A stretch of 64,000 bases of DNA from Haliea sp. (GTDB lineage: Bacteria; Pseudomonadota; Gammaproteobacteria; Pseudomonadales; Halieaceae), in the NCBI GenBank assembly GCA_002692965.1, contig NZNC01000015.1:434001-498000 (forward strand). Direction: 5' to 3'. The notes under the pieces were generated by a model, which saw only the letters and a program-made list of their open reading frames with translations, searched no databases and was not told where the DNA came from. Made by a program: the position numbers and the translations under genes. This document shows, one piece after another, positions 53,254-63,463 of the stretch; the first letter of the stretch is position 1; the number at the start of each line of letters is the position of its first letter.

Positions 53254-55002
53254 ATGAGCAAAACACTAATTCGCAACGGCACGGTCGTCGACGGTACCGG
53301 TGCCCCTGCCTTTGCCGCCGATGTGCGCATTCGCGACGGCGTGATCACCGCGGTGGAGCCGGGTCTGCAGCCCGAAGTCGACGAGCAGGTGGTGGATGCC
53401 AGCGGCTGTCACGTCACCCCGGGCTTCATCGAGAGCCACACTCACTTCGATGGTGCCATGTGGTGGGACCAGACCCTGGATCCGCTCCCCGGCAATGGCG
53501 TCAGTACGGTGGTGATGGGCAACTGCGGTTTCTCCATCGCACCGGTGTCCGAAGATGAGGCGGCCCGCCGCGAGGTGGTGGGTATTTTCTCCTTCTTTGA
53601 GGATATTCCCGCGCAGCCTTTTCTCAAGGAGCTGCCCTGGGACTGGCGCAGCTGGCCCGAGTACAAAGACTCCATGGTCCGCAACGTCAAGCTGCCGGCC
53701 AATTACGCGGCCTTCTGTGGCCACATTGCCCTGCGCCTGGCAGTGATGGGCATGGAGGCCTGGGACCGCGCCGCGACGCCCGATGAAGTGGCGAAGATGT
53801 GCACCCTGCTGGATGAGGCCCTGAGTGCCGGTGCACTGGGCATGTCCTCCAATCTGTTCGATCACGATGGCGAGGACCGTCCCGTGCCTTCCCTCAAGGC
53901 AGACGACGCCGAGCTGCGCGCACTAATGGAAGTGATCAGTCGCCACGAGGGCGCCACGCTGCAGGTGATTGTCGACACCTTCCGCAACATGACCGCACCC
54001 GAAACCATGCGCCGCATCGGCCGCCTGGCGGAGGGCCTGCCGATCCGGGTCCAGTGGGCGGGCCTGCCGACCCTGGTCTTCCAGCGTGACATGATGGGCA
54101 TCCAGGCGCCGCTGGTGGAGATCCACGAGCAGTTCAAGCGCGAGGGTCGCGACTTCTGGACCGGCTATGCCCATGTGGCGGTGACCTCGACCCTCAGTGT
54201 GCAGAACTCGCTGATCTTCGCCCAGTCCAACGACTATGTCTGGCACGAAGTGGTGGTCGCGGAAGGCGATGAGGCCAAGGAAGCCATCCTGCGCGACCCC
54301 GACTGGCGGGCTCGGGCCCGGGAGTCCTGGGATACCCAGACTTTTGAGTTCTCACCCTTTCCCAAGGGGCGTGCCGAGCATCTGCAGCTGATGAATTCCG
54401 ACAATGGGGTGGGGCCGACGCATCTCACGCTGGGTGAGTACCAGCAGCAAATCGGTGCGCCGCATCCCTCCGATGCCATGGCCGAATGGCTGCTGGCCAA
54501 CGGTCTGCAGTCCACGGTGACCATGCCGCCCTTCGAGCGCGATCGGGAGATGGTGGTCAAGCTGATGCGCGACCCGAACTCGGTGGGCAACATCAGTGAC
54601 GCGGGTGCCCACGGGCAGATGCTCTGCGGCGGTGGCGAGAACATCAAGCTGTTCACCGACTTTGTGCGCAACGGCGAAATCACGCTGGAGGAAGCGGTCT
54701 ACATCCAGACCGGCAAGTTGGCGAAACATTTCGGCTTCGCGGACCGCGGAGTGATTGCCCCGGGCATGCGCGCTGATATTGCCGTGTTCAATGTCGACGA
54801 GATCCAGGAGCGCGACATGAAGCGGGTCTATGACGTACCGGATGGCAAGGGCGGCTTTACCTGGCGCTGGACGCGTGACCCTGCGCCGATGCGGGCCACC
54901 CTGGTGAATGGCGAAGTCACCTTTGACGGCAGCGAGAGCACGGATGTCCGACCCGGTGAGTTCCTGGCGCCGGTAGCGACTGCGGTATCCGCAGCAGCCT
55001 GA
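53254..55002 (+). CDS. N-acyl-D-amino-acid deacylase-like amidohydrolase
   Basis: The 582-residue protein belongs to the D-aminoacylase branch of the amidohydrolase superfamily. It has a small beta domain, the metal motif GFIESHTHFDGAMWWD, MGNCGFSIAP, GALGMSSNLFDHDG and the late VGNISDAGAHGQMLCGGG and GVIAPGMRADIAVFN. The substrate may be an N-acyl D-amino acid or a related cyclic amide. It has a TATAAT box 18 bases upstream of ATG and a strong hairpin after its stop. Confidence 0.85.
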   Translation: MSKTLIRNGTVVDGTGAPAFAADVRIRDGVITAVEPGLQPEVDEQVVDASGCHVTPGFIESHTHFDGAMWWDQTLDPLPGNGVSTVVMGNCGFSIAPVSEDEAARREVVGIFSFFEDIPAQPFLKELPWDWRSWPEYKDSMVRNVKLPANYAAFCGHIALRLAVMGMEAWDRAATPDEVAKMCTLLDEALSAGALGMSSNLFDHDGEDRPVPSLKADDAELRALMEVISRHEGATLQVIVDTFRNMTAPETMRRIGRLAEGLPIRVQWAGLPTLVFQRDMMGIQAPLVEIHEQFKREGRDFWTGYAHVAVTSTLSVQNSLIFAQSNDYVWHEVVVAEGDEAKEAILRDPDWRARARESWDTQTFEFSPFPKGRAEHLQLMNSDNGVGPTHLTLGEYQQQIGAPHPSDAMAEWLLANGLQSTVTMPPFERDREMVVKLMRDPNSVGNISDAGAHGQMLCGGGENIKLFTDFVRNGEITLEEAVYIQTGKLAKHFGFADRGVIAPGMRADIAVFNVDEIQERDMKRVYDVPDGKGGFTWRWTRDPAPMRATLVNGEVTFDGSESTDVRPGEFLAPVATAVSAAA

Positions 55003-55022
55003 TAGAGAAGCCGGCAACTCGT

Positions 55023-55068
55023 AAACGAGAAAGGCCTGCCCGGCGACCCGGGCAGGCCTTTCTCGTTT
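55023..55068. terminator. Long perfect-stem bidirectional terminator
   Basis: Two 21-base arms (55023-55043 and 55048-55068) pair perfectly around a four-base loop CGAC. The A/T-rich outer ends (AAACGAGAAAGG and CCTTTCTCGTTT) give T-rich tails in both directions. It lies between the amidohydrolase and the convergent smp-like gene. Confidence 0.85.
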
Positions 55069-55177
55069 GTGGCATGCCGGCGAGCACAGGTCAAAGGCCG
55101 CGCCGGCATGATTGCAGGTCGGAACTCGACGGACCGATCCAGCCCGTAGGTGCGCGGCCGCATGAAGGGGTGCTAAC

Positions 55178-56467
55178 TCACAAATCCCGCAACTTGCGCA
55201 GGATCAGCTGCAACTGTCGGTCCAGCATGTCCTGATAGGGGCCTGCGAAGCTCTCCAGAATGGCGTAGTCACGCAATTCACTGGGTTCCAGCTCCAGGCG
55301 GCTGCTGATGTCGAGGTCCTCGCAGACACCGGGCGATAGCATCACCTTTGGAGGCTGGCTGGCGCAGAGCGCCTGCAGCTCATCCAGGGTCGGCTGCAGG
55401 TATAGGCCGGGGTAGATGTCCCCCTCGTCGCCGCGACCCAGCTCGCTGTGGGCCACCGCCAGAGCGACATTGAGTGACAGCGACATCTCCTGTTCCAGGC
55501 TTCGACAGACATCGCGGATCAGCCAGGCGCAGGCAGCGGCGCGGAAGGCCGGGCTACCGCCCTTGTTCTCGCCGCTGAAAAATACCGCCACCCCGAACTG
55601 CCGTACTACCTGAAGGCGGCCCTGGTAGAAACCAGCGGCGGCGTAACAGACCTGGTGCAGTCGGCGGATGTAGCGATGCAGGGCTTTTTCATCCAGGGTG
55701 TCGACGTAGTCCAGCAGGCTGGTGCAATGCAGATAGAGGACGGCGGTGTCCCGGTAATTCTCGTCCCGGGGTGCCGGGCTGCCGCGGGCCCGCAGCAGGG
55801 TCAGGGGCAGCCGCTCCACCCGGCCGGCGAGCTGTGCGAGTTCGTTCTCCGGCAGCTGCTCAAGCGGGCTGTCCTCCAGTGCCAGTGCATCGGCATGCTG
55901 CTTCAGTGGGAGCGCCAGCCAGCGTTGGCCGGCGTAGCGGGTCAAGGCGTAGGTCAGCATCGACAGCAGTACGGCCAGCCCCAGCAGGCTGAACAGAAAG
56001 CGCAGCCGTTCGGTCTGGGCCCCCTCGGTATTGATGGCGATGACAATCTCGCCCGCGGTATCGCCGCCGATGCGCACCGGCGACCGATAGTAGGCCACTG
56101 GACCGGCGCCGACCTCGCCGGCCTGTCCCAGAGCGCGGCCCTCGACATCATAGAGACTGACTTGCTCGGCGGAGGCAGATTCCTGGAATCGGTGCAGTGA
56201 GGCTGCAACGCTGAGCAGGTCGCCGGTTTCCAGGGCCGTGCTGATGCGCCGGGAAATCTGCTGTGCGAGGGCATTCCCGAATCCGGCCTGCTGGGCCTGC
56301 TGCATGTGGCGGTTGGAGATGTCTGCCATGGAGACCAGTGCCAGGCTGATGATCAGGCAGCCGACTGCGGCGATCACCCCCAGTTGAGTGGCAAGGCTGG
56401 CCTCGCGAATACGTTGCGGCACGCTGCTGGAGACTCCCTGGGCAGAAAAGGCCCGAGTATAAACCAT
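55178..56467 (-). CDS. AhpA/YtjB(Smp)-like membrane protein
   Basis: The protein (429 residues from ATG 56467) has an N-terminal membrane helix (ATQLGVIAAVGCLIISLALV), a periplasmic domain of ~125 residues, a second helix (FLFSLLGLAVLLSMLTYAL) and a cytoplasmic domain of ~220 residues that resembles a nucleotide-cyclase-like fold. It is divergent from serB, as smp/ytjB is in E. coli and ahpA in Pseudomonas. AhpA is needed for a long-lag phenotype on certain media; the function here is not known. An earlier start adds an odd basic tail and is not used. Confidence 0.75.
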   Translation of the reverse strand: MVYTRAFSAQGVSSSVPQRIREASLATQLGVIAAVGCLIISLALVSMADISNRHMQQAQQAGFGNALAQQISRRISTALETGDLLSVAASLHRFQESASAEQVSLYDVEGRALGQAGEVGAGPVAYYRSPVRIGGDTAGEIVIAINTEGAQTERLRFLFSLLGLAVLLSMLTYALTRYAGQRWLALPLKQHADALALEDSPLEQLPENELAQLAGRVERLPLTLLRARGSPAPRDENYRDTAVLYLHCTSLLDYVDTLDEKALHRYIRRLHQVCYAAAGFYQGRLQVVRQFGVAVFFSGENKGGSPAFRAAACAWLIRDVCRSLEQEMSLSLNVALAVAHSELGRGDEGDIYPGLYLQPTLDELQALCASQPPKVMLSPGVCEDLDISSRLELEPSELRDYAILESFAGPYQDMLDRQLQLILRKLRDL

Positions 56468-56549
56468 GCCCGCTGCCGGGTGGCGTTTCGCCGGGTGGGC
56501 GCTACAGGTAGAATAGCCGCCTCTGCAGTCAGCGGGAAAGTTATAGACA

Positions 56550-57779
56550 GTGAATGCCATCACCCTGCTCACCCTGTCCGGTGAGGATCGCCCCGGAATA
56601 ACTGCCGCCGTGACCGAGATCCTCGCCAGCCACGGGGTCAATGTCCTGGACATCGGGCAGGCGGTGATTCACGCCACCTTGTCCATGGGCTTGCTGCTGG
56701 AGCTGCCGGAGGGTGCCAACCGCTCCGCGCTGGTGGCGGCGCTGCAGGGCTTTGCCGCCGACAAGGGGCTCCAGCTGCGCTGGCAGGATGTCCAGGCCAA
56801 CAGCTACAACAGCTGGGTGGAGGCCCAGGGCCGGCCGCGTTACATCACCACCCTGCTGGCGAGAAAAATCACTGCCGACCAGCTGGCCCGGGTCACCGCC
56901 GTGTTTGCCCGGCACGATATCGGCATCGACGGCATCACCCGGCTCTCCGGCCGCGTGCCCGTGGGTGAGCTGCCGCCGCAAAGCAAGGCCTGCGTCGAAT
57001 TCACACTGCGCGGCCCGCTGCATGACCTCACGGCCTTTCGCCGCGAACTGCTCGAGGTTGCCAGCGAGCTGGACGTGGATCTGGCCTTTCAGGAAGACAC
57101 CATGTACCGGCGCAATCGACGTCTGGTCGCGTTTGACATGGACTCAACCCTGATCGAGGCGGAAGTCATCGACGAGCTGGCCCGTCTCGCCGGCGTGGGG
57201 GAGCAGGTCAGTGCAATTACCGAACGCGCCATGCGCGGAGAGCTGGATTTCCAGGCCAGCTTCCGCGAGCGGGTGGCGCTGCTGCGCGGCCTGTCCGAAA
57301 CCGCCCTCGAGGAGGTTGCCCGGGGCCTGCGCATCACCGAGGGTGCCGAGCACCTGATTGCCACCCTGAAGGCACTGGGTTACCGCACGGCAATACTCTC
57401 CGGGGGCTTTACCTATTTTGCGCGCGGCTTGCAGGAGCGCCTGGGTATCGATTACGTCCACGCCAATGATCTGGACATCGAAAATGGCGTGGTTACCGGC
57501 AGGGTGAGCGGCGAGATCGTTGATGGTCAGCGCAAGGCAGCCCTGTTGCGGGAACTGGCGCGACGCGAGGGAATCGACCTGCAGCAGGTGATTGCGGTGG
57601 GGGACGGGGCCAACGACCTGCCCATGCTGAGTATCGCCGGGCTGGGTGTGGCGTTCAGGGCCAAGCCCCTGGTGCAGCAGTCCGCCGAGCAGTCGATTTC
57701 CACGCTGGGGCTGGATGCCATCCTCTATCTGCTGGGGATTTCCGACCGCTACCAGCCACCCCGGGATTCGGCCGGGTAG
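56550..57779 (+). CDS. serB: Phosphoserine phosphatase
   Basis: The 409-residue enzyme makes serine from phosphoserine. Two ACT-like domains (1-~190, LLTLSGEDRPGITAAVTEIL) precede the HAD domain with the catalytic DMDSTLIEAEV, SGGFTYFARGL and VGDGANDLPML. GTG at 56550 is used. A TAGAAT -10-like box lies at 56509-56514. It converges with the large PilZ-like gene. Confidence 0.96.
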   Translation: MNAITLLTLSGEDRPGITAAVTEILASHGVNVLDIGQAVIHATLSMGLLLELPEGANRSALVAALQGFAADKGLQLRWQDVQANSYNSWVEAQGRPRYITTLLARKITADQLARVTAVFARHDIGIDGITRLSGRVPVGELPPQSKACVEFTLRGPLHDLTAFRRELLEVASELDVDLAFQEDTMYRRNRRLVAFDMDSTLIEAEVIDELARLAGVGEQVSAITERAMRGELDFQASFRERVALLRGLSETALEEVARGLRITEGAEHLIATLKALGYRTAILSGGFTYFARGLQERLGIDYVHANDLDIENGVVTGRVSGEIVDGQRKAALLRELARREGIDLQQVIAVGDGANDLPMLSIAGLGVAFRAKPLVQQSAEQSISTLGLDAILYLLGISDRYQPPRDSAG

Positions 57780-57812
57780 CGGTGAATTCTGGTCCCAGGC
57801 TGTCGGGCGTGA

Positions 57813-59654
57813 TCAGATATCAGTCCACAGGGACTTGAATGGAGAGCCAGGCAGGGTCTGTCGGTCCGCCTCGCCGGCTTCGTCCGTGTGCGACTCGCGC
57901 AGCACCCGGTAGTCGAACTGGCTGAAGGTGGCGGTGGCAGCAAGCTGGCGCTGCAGGCGGATGCGCAGTTCCTCCCCGTGGCGTTCCAGGCGCAGTTTCT
58001 GGCCTTCGCGAAAGCCGCTGCGTGGCGTAATCAGGGTGTTGGGCTGGCCGACCAGCTTGATTTCGGGTAGCAGCAGAACCCGGATCGGGGCCGACTCCCC
58101 ACCCTGGTTGTTCTGAATATGGGCGCCATAGGGAATGGCGCCCGGGCTGAGCAGCTCGACCCCCACCATGGTGCCGGCGCCCTGGAGCGAGCTGATCCAG
58201 CGTATCGCCGCGACCAGCCAGTTTCCGTGGCCTTCCTCGCGCAGGCTGAGAACATCGCCGGTGCGGATATCGCCGGGCAGGTCGTCGTCCCAGGCGAGAC
58301 AGTAACCGCCGGGGCTGGCGTTGACTGCCTGTACGCGGTACTCCGGGTAGCGCTCCCTGGCTGACAGCTGGGGTGGCTCGTCGTCCAGCAGTTCTTCGGC
58401 AACCAGCGGCTCGATGGGGATGGCCCCGGGGGCCTCCTCGTCGGGACTGGCGGTTTTTTCGCCCTGGTGAATGTCGCGTGGATTAATGGTCTCCCAGGGG
58501 TCGTGGCGGTGCTGGTCGACGAGGAAGGGGTTGCCGGCAACCCGGGCATCGGCCGACGGCTCGTAGTCCCGGCCATGCAGAACCTGCTCGAAGGTCAGCT
58601 CCCCCGCGCAGTGGTAGTGAGCGCTGCTCAGGCCGACCCCAACCCAGAGCTCGCCGCGAAAGGGGCTGCGGTTGAAATTGCGCATGCTGACCGATGAGAG
58701 CGACTCAATCACGTGCTGCAAAATATTGCTGTGCAGGCGCGTGTCCTGATCGAATACCAGCCCTTTGCCGCCCTCTTCCTGGTCGCGCTCGGCCAGCCGG
58801 CGCAGTGCGGCGACCAGGGGTTCGGTGTCGAGTGTGCGCAGCTGCTTGCTGTCGCTGCCGCTTACCGCCGAGGCATAGACTGGAGGCTGGTCGCTGTCCA
58901 GGTCGATGGCAAACAATCCGCTGCTGGGGTGGAAGGGCAAGACGCGGACGTTGTGGCTCCATTCCCGGAGCCCACGGTGTATGGCCGACAGGTCGCTCTG
59001 GCGCAGCTGGTTGGGCTTGCAGCAGGCCAGTAGCAGAGGAGCGGCGTAGGTTGCCGTGATGGTGGTGTGTTCACCCAGGCGCCCAATGACCGGCAGCTGG
59101 GTCAGTTGCTGTCGTTCGGCCAGGGTATAGAGCTGGTGCAGTGTAAACCAGGCGCGATTATCGCTGTCCTGGTACAGCTGGAAGGCTTGCAATTGCTTGC
59201 AGCCAACCAGGCAGAGCGCACGCTGCAGGGCCTCACAGGCCAGCCGGGCGGGGTTGGTACCCTGGATGCTGTGGCGGTCGCGGATAGCGTGGAGAGCGAC
59301 CAGGGTATAGCCGGTGGCGGCGAGACCGTAGAGCTGGTCGCTGAGCTGGGCAATTTGCCGCGGCTCCTCGGGCAGCACCAGGGGCTGGTTGAGAAAGCGC
59401 CGGGACAGCGTCTGCGTGGCAACCTGCAGCGCCGGCCGCAGGATTTCCAGCAGCTGGTGGCGCAGGTCGGGCGCCGCGGGGCTGCGATTGAGCTCGTCGA
59501 ACACCGCCTTGAGGCGCAGGGCCACTTCCCGGGCATTGGCCACGGGGAGAGCGCTCACCCAGGCCCTGGCGCCGTCCGCGGAAAGCGGGAAAGCGGTAAA
59601 GCCCGGCAGGTCCTGGCGCGGAATTCTGAGCTTGATTGGATTGCCTTCGCTCAT
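57813..59654 (-). CDS. Large PilZ-like protein next to serB
   Basis: The 613-residue protein has an N-terminal ~400-residue helical domain beginning [19 protein letters not shown] (actual [17 protein letters not shown]) and a C-terminal part with beta motifs of the PilZ type ([17 protein letters not shown] and [15 protein letters not shown]), but the RxxxR and NxSxxG c-di-GMP motifs are poor ([15 protein letters not shown] could be the second). Similar large proteins lie near serB in Pseudomonas. ATG at 59654 is used. It may respond to c-di-GMP; uncertain. Confidence 0.65.
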   Translation of the reverse strand: MSEGNPIKLRIPRQDLPGFTAFPLSADGARAWVSALPVANAREVALRLKAVFDELNRSPAAPDLRHQLLEILRPALQVATQTLSRRFLNQPLVLPEEPRQIAQLSDQLYGLAATGYTLVALHAIRDRHSIQGTNPARLACEALQRALCLVGCKQLQAFQLYQDSDNRAWFTLHQLYTLAERQQLTQLPVIGRLGEHTTITATYAAPLLLACCKPNQLRQSDLSAIHRGLREWSHNVRVLPFHPSSGLFAIDLDSDQPPVYASAVSGSDSKQLRTLDTEPLVAALRRLAERDQEEGGKGLVFDQDTRLHSNILQHVIESLSSVSMRNFNRSPFRGELWVGVGLSSAHYHCAGELTFEQVLHGRDYEPSADARVAGNPFLVDQHRHDPWETINPRDIHQGEKTASPDEEAPGAIPIEPLVAEELLDDEPPQLSARERYPEYRVQAVNASPGGYCLAWDDDLPGDIRTGDVLSLREEGHGNWLVAAIRWISSLQGAGTMVGVELLSPGAIPYGAHIQNNQGGESAPIRVLLLPEIKLVGQPNTLITPRSGFREGQKLRLERHGEELRIRLQRQLAATATFSQFDYRVLRESHTDEAGEADRQTLPGSPFKSLWTDI

Positions 59655-59818
59655 GGCTGGTCTGCGTGTCCCGGCAACGGATGTCCCATATCTGTTCACA
59701 GGTTAGCCCAGTTTCTTTGCCGGGTGCCAGAAGAAAGTGCGGGAACCCGGGTGGGCTGCGTCCCGCCGCCTGCTGCGGTATGATTGCGCCCCATTTCAAA
59801 TTTTGTGAAAGACAACCC

Positions 59819-60391
59819 ATGGCGACGTTTTCTACCAATGAATTTCGCTCCGGCCTCAAGGTGATGCTGGATGGCGATCCCTGCAATATTCTCGAGAACG
59901 AGTTTGTCAAACCCGGCAAGGGGCAGGCCTTCAACCGCGTGCGGCTGCGCAACCTGAAGACCGGTCGTGTCTGGGAGCGCACCTTTAAATCCGGTGAGTC
60001 GCTGGAGGGTGCCGATGTCATGGATCGCACCATGCAGTACCTCTACAACGACGGTGAGTTCTATCACTTCATGGAACCGGATACCTTTGAACAGCACCAG
60101 GCGGATGCCAAGGCAGTGGGTGACGCCCACTTGTGGCTCAAGGAGCAGGAAACCTGTGAAGTCACCCTGTACAACGGCACGCCGCTGTCGGTGACCCCGC
60201 CGAATTTCGTCGAGCTGGAAATTGTCGAGACCGACCCCGGCCTCAAGGGCGATACCGCGCAGGGTGGCAGCAAGCCCGCCACACTCAGCACCGGCGCCGT
60301 GGTCAAGGTCCCGCTGTTCATTACCACCGGTGAGGTCATCCGTGTGGATACCCGCACTGGCGAGTACCAGAACCGCGTCAGCAAGAGCTGA
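59819..60391 (+). CDS. efp: Elongation factor P
   Basis: The 190-residue factor relieves ribosome stalling at polyproline. Lys34 in VKPGKGQAF is the residue that is beta-lysylated, so EpmA (next gene) should act here. Conserved segments are [14 protein letters not shown] and [22 protein letters not shown] at 59819. A TATGAT box at 59779-59784 lies 35 bases upstream. Confidence 0.97.
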   Translation: MATFSTNEFRSGLKVMLDGDPCNILENEFVKPGKGQAFNRVRLRNLKTGRVWERTFKSGESLEGADVMDRTMQYLYNDGEFYHFMEPDTFEQHQADAKAVGDAHLWLKEQETCEVTLYNGTPLSVTPPNFVELEIVETDPGLKGDTAQGGSKPATLSTGAVVKVPLFITTGEVIRVDTRTGEYQNRVSKS

Positions 60392-60403
60392 GCCGGTTCC
60401 GCG

Positions 60404-61363
60404 GTGACTGACTGGCAGCCCGTTGCCGCGACGGAAGCGCTGCGGCAGCGGGCGGATCTCTATGCCCTGCTCCGCCACTTCTTTGCCGAGCGCGGCGTGC
60501 TGGAGGTGGAAACGCCGCTGCTGGCCTCCTGCGGCGTGACGGACCCGTCCCTGGAACCCCTGCTGGTTACTGGGGGCCTACCCCCCGGCGAGTCCCGCCG
60601 CTTTCTCCAGACCTCCCCCGAATACGCCATGAAACGACTGCTGGCGGTCGGAAGTGGTCCCATTTATCAGCTGGGCAAGGCCTTCAGGGCCGCCGAGGTC
60701 GGGCGTCGGCATAACCCGGAGTTCACGTTGCTGGAGTGGTACCGGCCCGGCTTCAGCCTGGAACAGCTGATCGAGGAGGTGGCCGAACTGGTCGTTGCGG
60801 TGCTCGGGCGGCGCGCGTGGCGGGTCTTCAGCTATCGCGAGCTGTTCCAGTCTGCCCTGGGTCTGGACCCTTTCACGGCGAGCCTGGAGACCCTGCAGCG
60901 CTGTGCCCGCGAGCGGGTGGACACCGGCTCCCTCGAGGGCGGCCGCGATCTCTGGCTGGACCTGTTGCTGACTCACGCGGTGGAGCCCTGGCTGGCCGGG
61001 CAGGGCGTCTGTTTCGTGACTGACTACCCGGCCAGTCAGGCGGCCCTGGCACAACTGAGAGAGCGCGATGGCCACTGGGTCGGCGAGCGTTTCGAGCTTT
61101 ACGTGGATGGACTGGAACTGGCCAACGGCTACCACGAACTGGCGGATGCTGCGGAGCAGCGCCAGCGTTTCCTTGAGGACAATTGCCGTCGCCGGGAAGC
61201 GGGCTTGCCGGAATACCCCCTGGATGAACACTTGCTGGCGGCCCTGGGCAGTGGCCTGCCCGATTGCAGTGGCGTGGCCCTGGGAGTCGACCGTCTGTTG
61301 ATGTGCCGGGTCGGGGCGTCAGATATCCGCAGCGTCCTGGCCTTTGACTGGGCGCGTAGTTGA
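60404..61363 (+). CDS. epmA: EF-P beta-lysine ligase EpmA
   Basis: The 319-residue class II aaRS-like protein attaches (R)-beta-lysine to Lys34 of EF-P. Motif 2 is FLQTSPEYAMKRLLAVG and motif 3 GVALGVDRLLM; the anticodon-binding domain of LysRS is absent. GTG at 60404 is 12 bases after efp. EpmB, which makes beta-lysine, is not in the window. Its 3' end overlaps the convergent thioesterase gene by 45 bases. Confidence 0.96.
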   Translation: MTDWQPVAATEALRQRADLYALLRHFFAERGVLEVETPLLASCGVTDPSLEPLLVTGGLPPGESRRFLQTSPEYAMKRLLAVGSGPIYQLGKAFRAAEVGRRHNPEFTLLEWYRPGFSLEQLIEEVAELVVAVLGRRAWRVFSYRELFQSALGLDPFTASLETLQRCARERVDTGSLEGGRDLWLDLLLTHAVEPWLAGQGVCFVTDYPASQAALAQLRERDGHWVGERFELYVDGLELANGYHELADAAEQRQRFLEDNCRRREAGLPEYPLDEHLLAALGSGLPDCSGVALGVDRLLMCRVGASDIRSVLAFDWARS

Positions 61364-61822
61364 GCCCCCGTCGAGGACCGCCGGGCCGTAGCCCTCGATA
61401 AATTCCCGCGGCATGCGCCGCGGTCGTCCCGTGCTGATCTCGATGCAGGCGAAGCGCATGGCTCCGCGCAGCAGGGTGGCGCCGTCGACGGGGCGGATAA
61501 TCTGAAAGCGGCGCAGCATAGTCAGGCGCCGGTCCCAGTCGACGATCCAGGTGGCTACCGCGAGGGTTTCACCGGCCTGTGAAGCTCTCAGATAGTCCCA
61601 TTCGCTGCGGGTGATGGCCATGGCGCGGTCAAGCCGGCGATAGCTGTCCAGGTCCAGGCCCAGGCTCACCGAATGCGCCCAGGCAACGCGCTCGCACCAC
61701 TTCACATACACCGTGTTGTTGGTGTGCTGCAGGCCGTCGATGTCGGTGTCTGCGACAGTCACAGACTGTACAAAGGGCGCCGGGTAATCCCAGTCGAGAC
61801 TGTAGGCATCCATCGCTGTCAC
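61319..61822 (-). CDS. Acyl-CoA thioesterase (hotdog fold)
   Basis: The 167-residue protein fits the 4HBT/FatA-like thioesterase pattern: VTVADTDIDGLQHTNNTVYV with the active-site Asp, then a second beta sheet with ATWIVDWDRRLTMLRRFQI and MRFACIEISTGRPRRMP. GTG at 61822 overlaps the nhaC stop (GTGA) with GAGG seven bases before. The acyl substrate is unknown. Its last 45 bases overlap epmA. Confidence 0.85.
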   Translation of the reverse strand: MTAMDAYSLDWDYPAPFVQSVTVADTDIDGLQHTNNTVYVKWCERVAWAHSVSLGLDLDSYRRLDRAMAITRSEWDYLRASQAGETLAVATWIVDWDRRLTMLRRFQIIRPVDGATLLRGAMRFACIEISTGRPRRMPREFIEGYGPAVLDGGSTTRPVKGQDAADI

Positions 61823-63282
61823 ACCAGCACCTCGTGCTCCGGTTCCAGCGGTTTCCAGGCGATGTTCAGGGCGGCATAGAGCAGCGCCAGCAGGGGGCAG
61901 GCTAGGTTGAAAAACGCATAGGGGGCATAGCTCAGGGTGGCCACGCCCAGGGTCCCGGCCATGTAGGCGCCGCAGGTATTCCAGGGAATCAGTGCCGAGG
62001 TCAGGGTCGCCGAATCTTCCAGGGTGCGCGAAAGGTTGAGCCGGGAGAGGCCCTGTCGCTGCCAGGCCTTGCTGAACATGCGCCCGGGCAGGGCAATGCT
62101 GATGAACTGGTCAGCAGCCAGGATATTGGTGCCGATGCAGGTGCCGACGGTTGTCCCCACCAGTCCGAACAGCGAGTGCACGCCGCGCAGGGTCAGGTTG
62201 AGCAGGTGTTCGAGGATGCCGGTGCGCTCCAGCACGCCACCGAAACCCAGGGCACAGATGATCAACCAGACGGTGTTGAGCATGCTGCTCATGCCGCCCT
62301 TGCTGAGCAGGGCATCCAGGAAGGTATTGCCGCTGTCAGCGGTATAGCCGTCGAAGAGACTGATCCAGACACCCTTGAGGAGGACCAGCGGTTCGCCGCC
62401 TTCCCCGGCCAGCTGGCGTACCGCCTCGGGCTGGAAGACCAGGGCAAAACCGGCGCCCAGCAGTGAGCTGATGATGATGGCCGGAAAGGCCGCCACCCGC
62501 TTGTAGACCAGGGCCAGCATCACCAGCAGGGGCAGCAGCAGGTGGGGGCCGATGGCAAACTCGCGTGCCAGGCTCGCCTGCAGTGCTTCGATCTCCTCCG
62601 GCGTGGCGGCTTCGCCGCCGCCCATCAACAGGAACAGCAGCAGGGCGATCGCGAAGCCGGGTACGGTGGTCCACAGCATGTGGCGGATATGGTCAAACAG
62701 GTCGACGCTGGTGGCGGCCGCAGCCAGGTTGGTGGTGTCGGAGAGCGGCGAGAGCTTGTCGCCGAAGTAGGCCCCGGAGACAATGGCACCGGCGGCAATG
62801 GCCGGTGACAGGTCGAAGCTGCCGGCGATGCCCATCAGCCCGATGCCGAGCGTGCCGGCGACGGTCCAGGAGCTGCCGATGCTGACCGCAACGATGGCGC
62901 AGATCACCGCGCTCGCGGCGTAGAAAATCCCGGGATTGAGAATCTGCACCCCGTAGTAGATCATGGCGGGAACGGTCCCGCCCAGGATCCAGGTGCCGAT
63001 GAGCATGCCCACTGAGAGCAGAATCAGCATGGGGCCCAGTCCCAGGCTGATACCCGCGACCAGCCCCTCCTGGCACTGGGCCCAGCTGAGCCCTGTGCGC
63101 ATGCCCACCAGGGCAGTCACGCCGGAGGCCAGTATCAGGGCGATCTGGTTGGCGCCATAGGAGGAGTCGGCGCCAAACAGGTAAACCGACAGGGCGAGCA
63201 GGGTCGTAAGGAAGATGATGGGCAGCAGGGCAAGTCCGGTGGACAGGCCCGGTTTGGCAGTTTCCGCGACAGCGTCTTTCAC
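61819..63282 (-). CDS. nhaC: NhaC-type Na+/H+ antiporter
   Basis: The 487-residue membrane protein has ten or more helices and the NhaC pattern (SGAYFGDKLSPLSDTTNLAA, VGTTVGTCIGTNILAADQ, SATLTSALIPWNTCGAYMAG). It likely exchanges sodium for protons, or malate/lactate in some members. GTG at 63282 was chosen by length; no strong ribosome binding site is seen, and an earlier Met would add 67 unlike residues. The thioesterase starts in its stop. Confidence 0.9.
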   Translation of the reverse strand: MKDAVAETAKPGLSTGLALLPIIFLTTLLALSVYLFGADSSYGANQIALILASGVTALVGMRTGLSWAQCQEGLVAGISLGLGPMLILLSVGMLIGTWILGGTVPAMIYYGVQILNPGIFYAASAVICAIVAVSIGSSWTVAGTLGIGLMGIAGSFDLSPAIAAGAIVSGAYFGDKLSPLSDTTNLAAAATSVDLFDHIRHMLWTTVPGFAIALLLFLLMGGGEAATPEEIEALQASLAREFAIGPHLLLPLLVMLALVYKRVAAFPAIIISSLLGAGFALVFQPEAVRQLAGEGGEPLVLLKGVWISLFDGYTADSGNTFLDALLSKGGMSSMLNTVWLIICALGFGGVLERTGILEHLLNLTLRGVHSLFGLVGTTVGTCIGTNILAADQFISIALPGRMFSKAWQRQGLSRLNLSRTLEDSATLTSALIPWNTCGAYMAGTLGVATLSYAPYAFFNLACPLLALLYAALNIAWKPLEPEHEVLV

Positions 63283-63463
63283 GGGGGCAGGCTCGCTCGG
63301 TGGTTCGGCGCCTAGCGTAGCACAGGCCCGGCTCCCGGACAGAAGCAGCTCCAGGGAGTGGCAGTGACATGCAAGATCTCGACAGGGAAAGATCCCCGCG
63401 GGCGGCGCGGCTGGGCGGGCTGGCCGCCGAATCCCGATTGATCCGCCTGGAGCGCTCTTCGTC

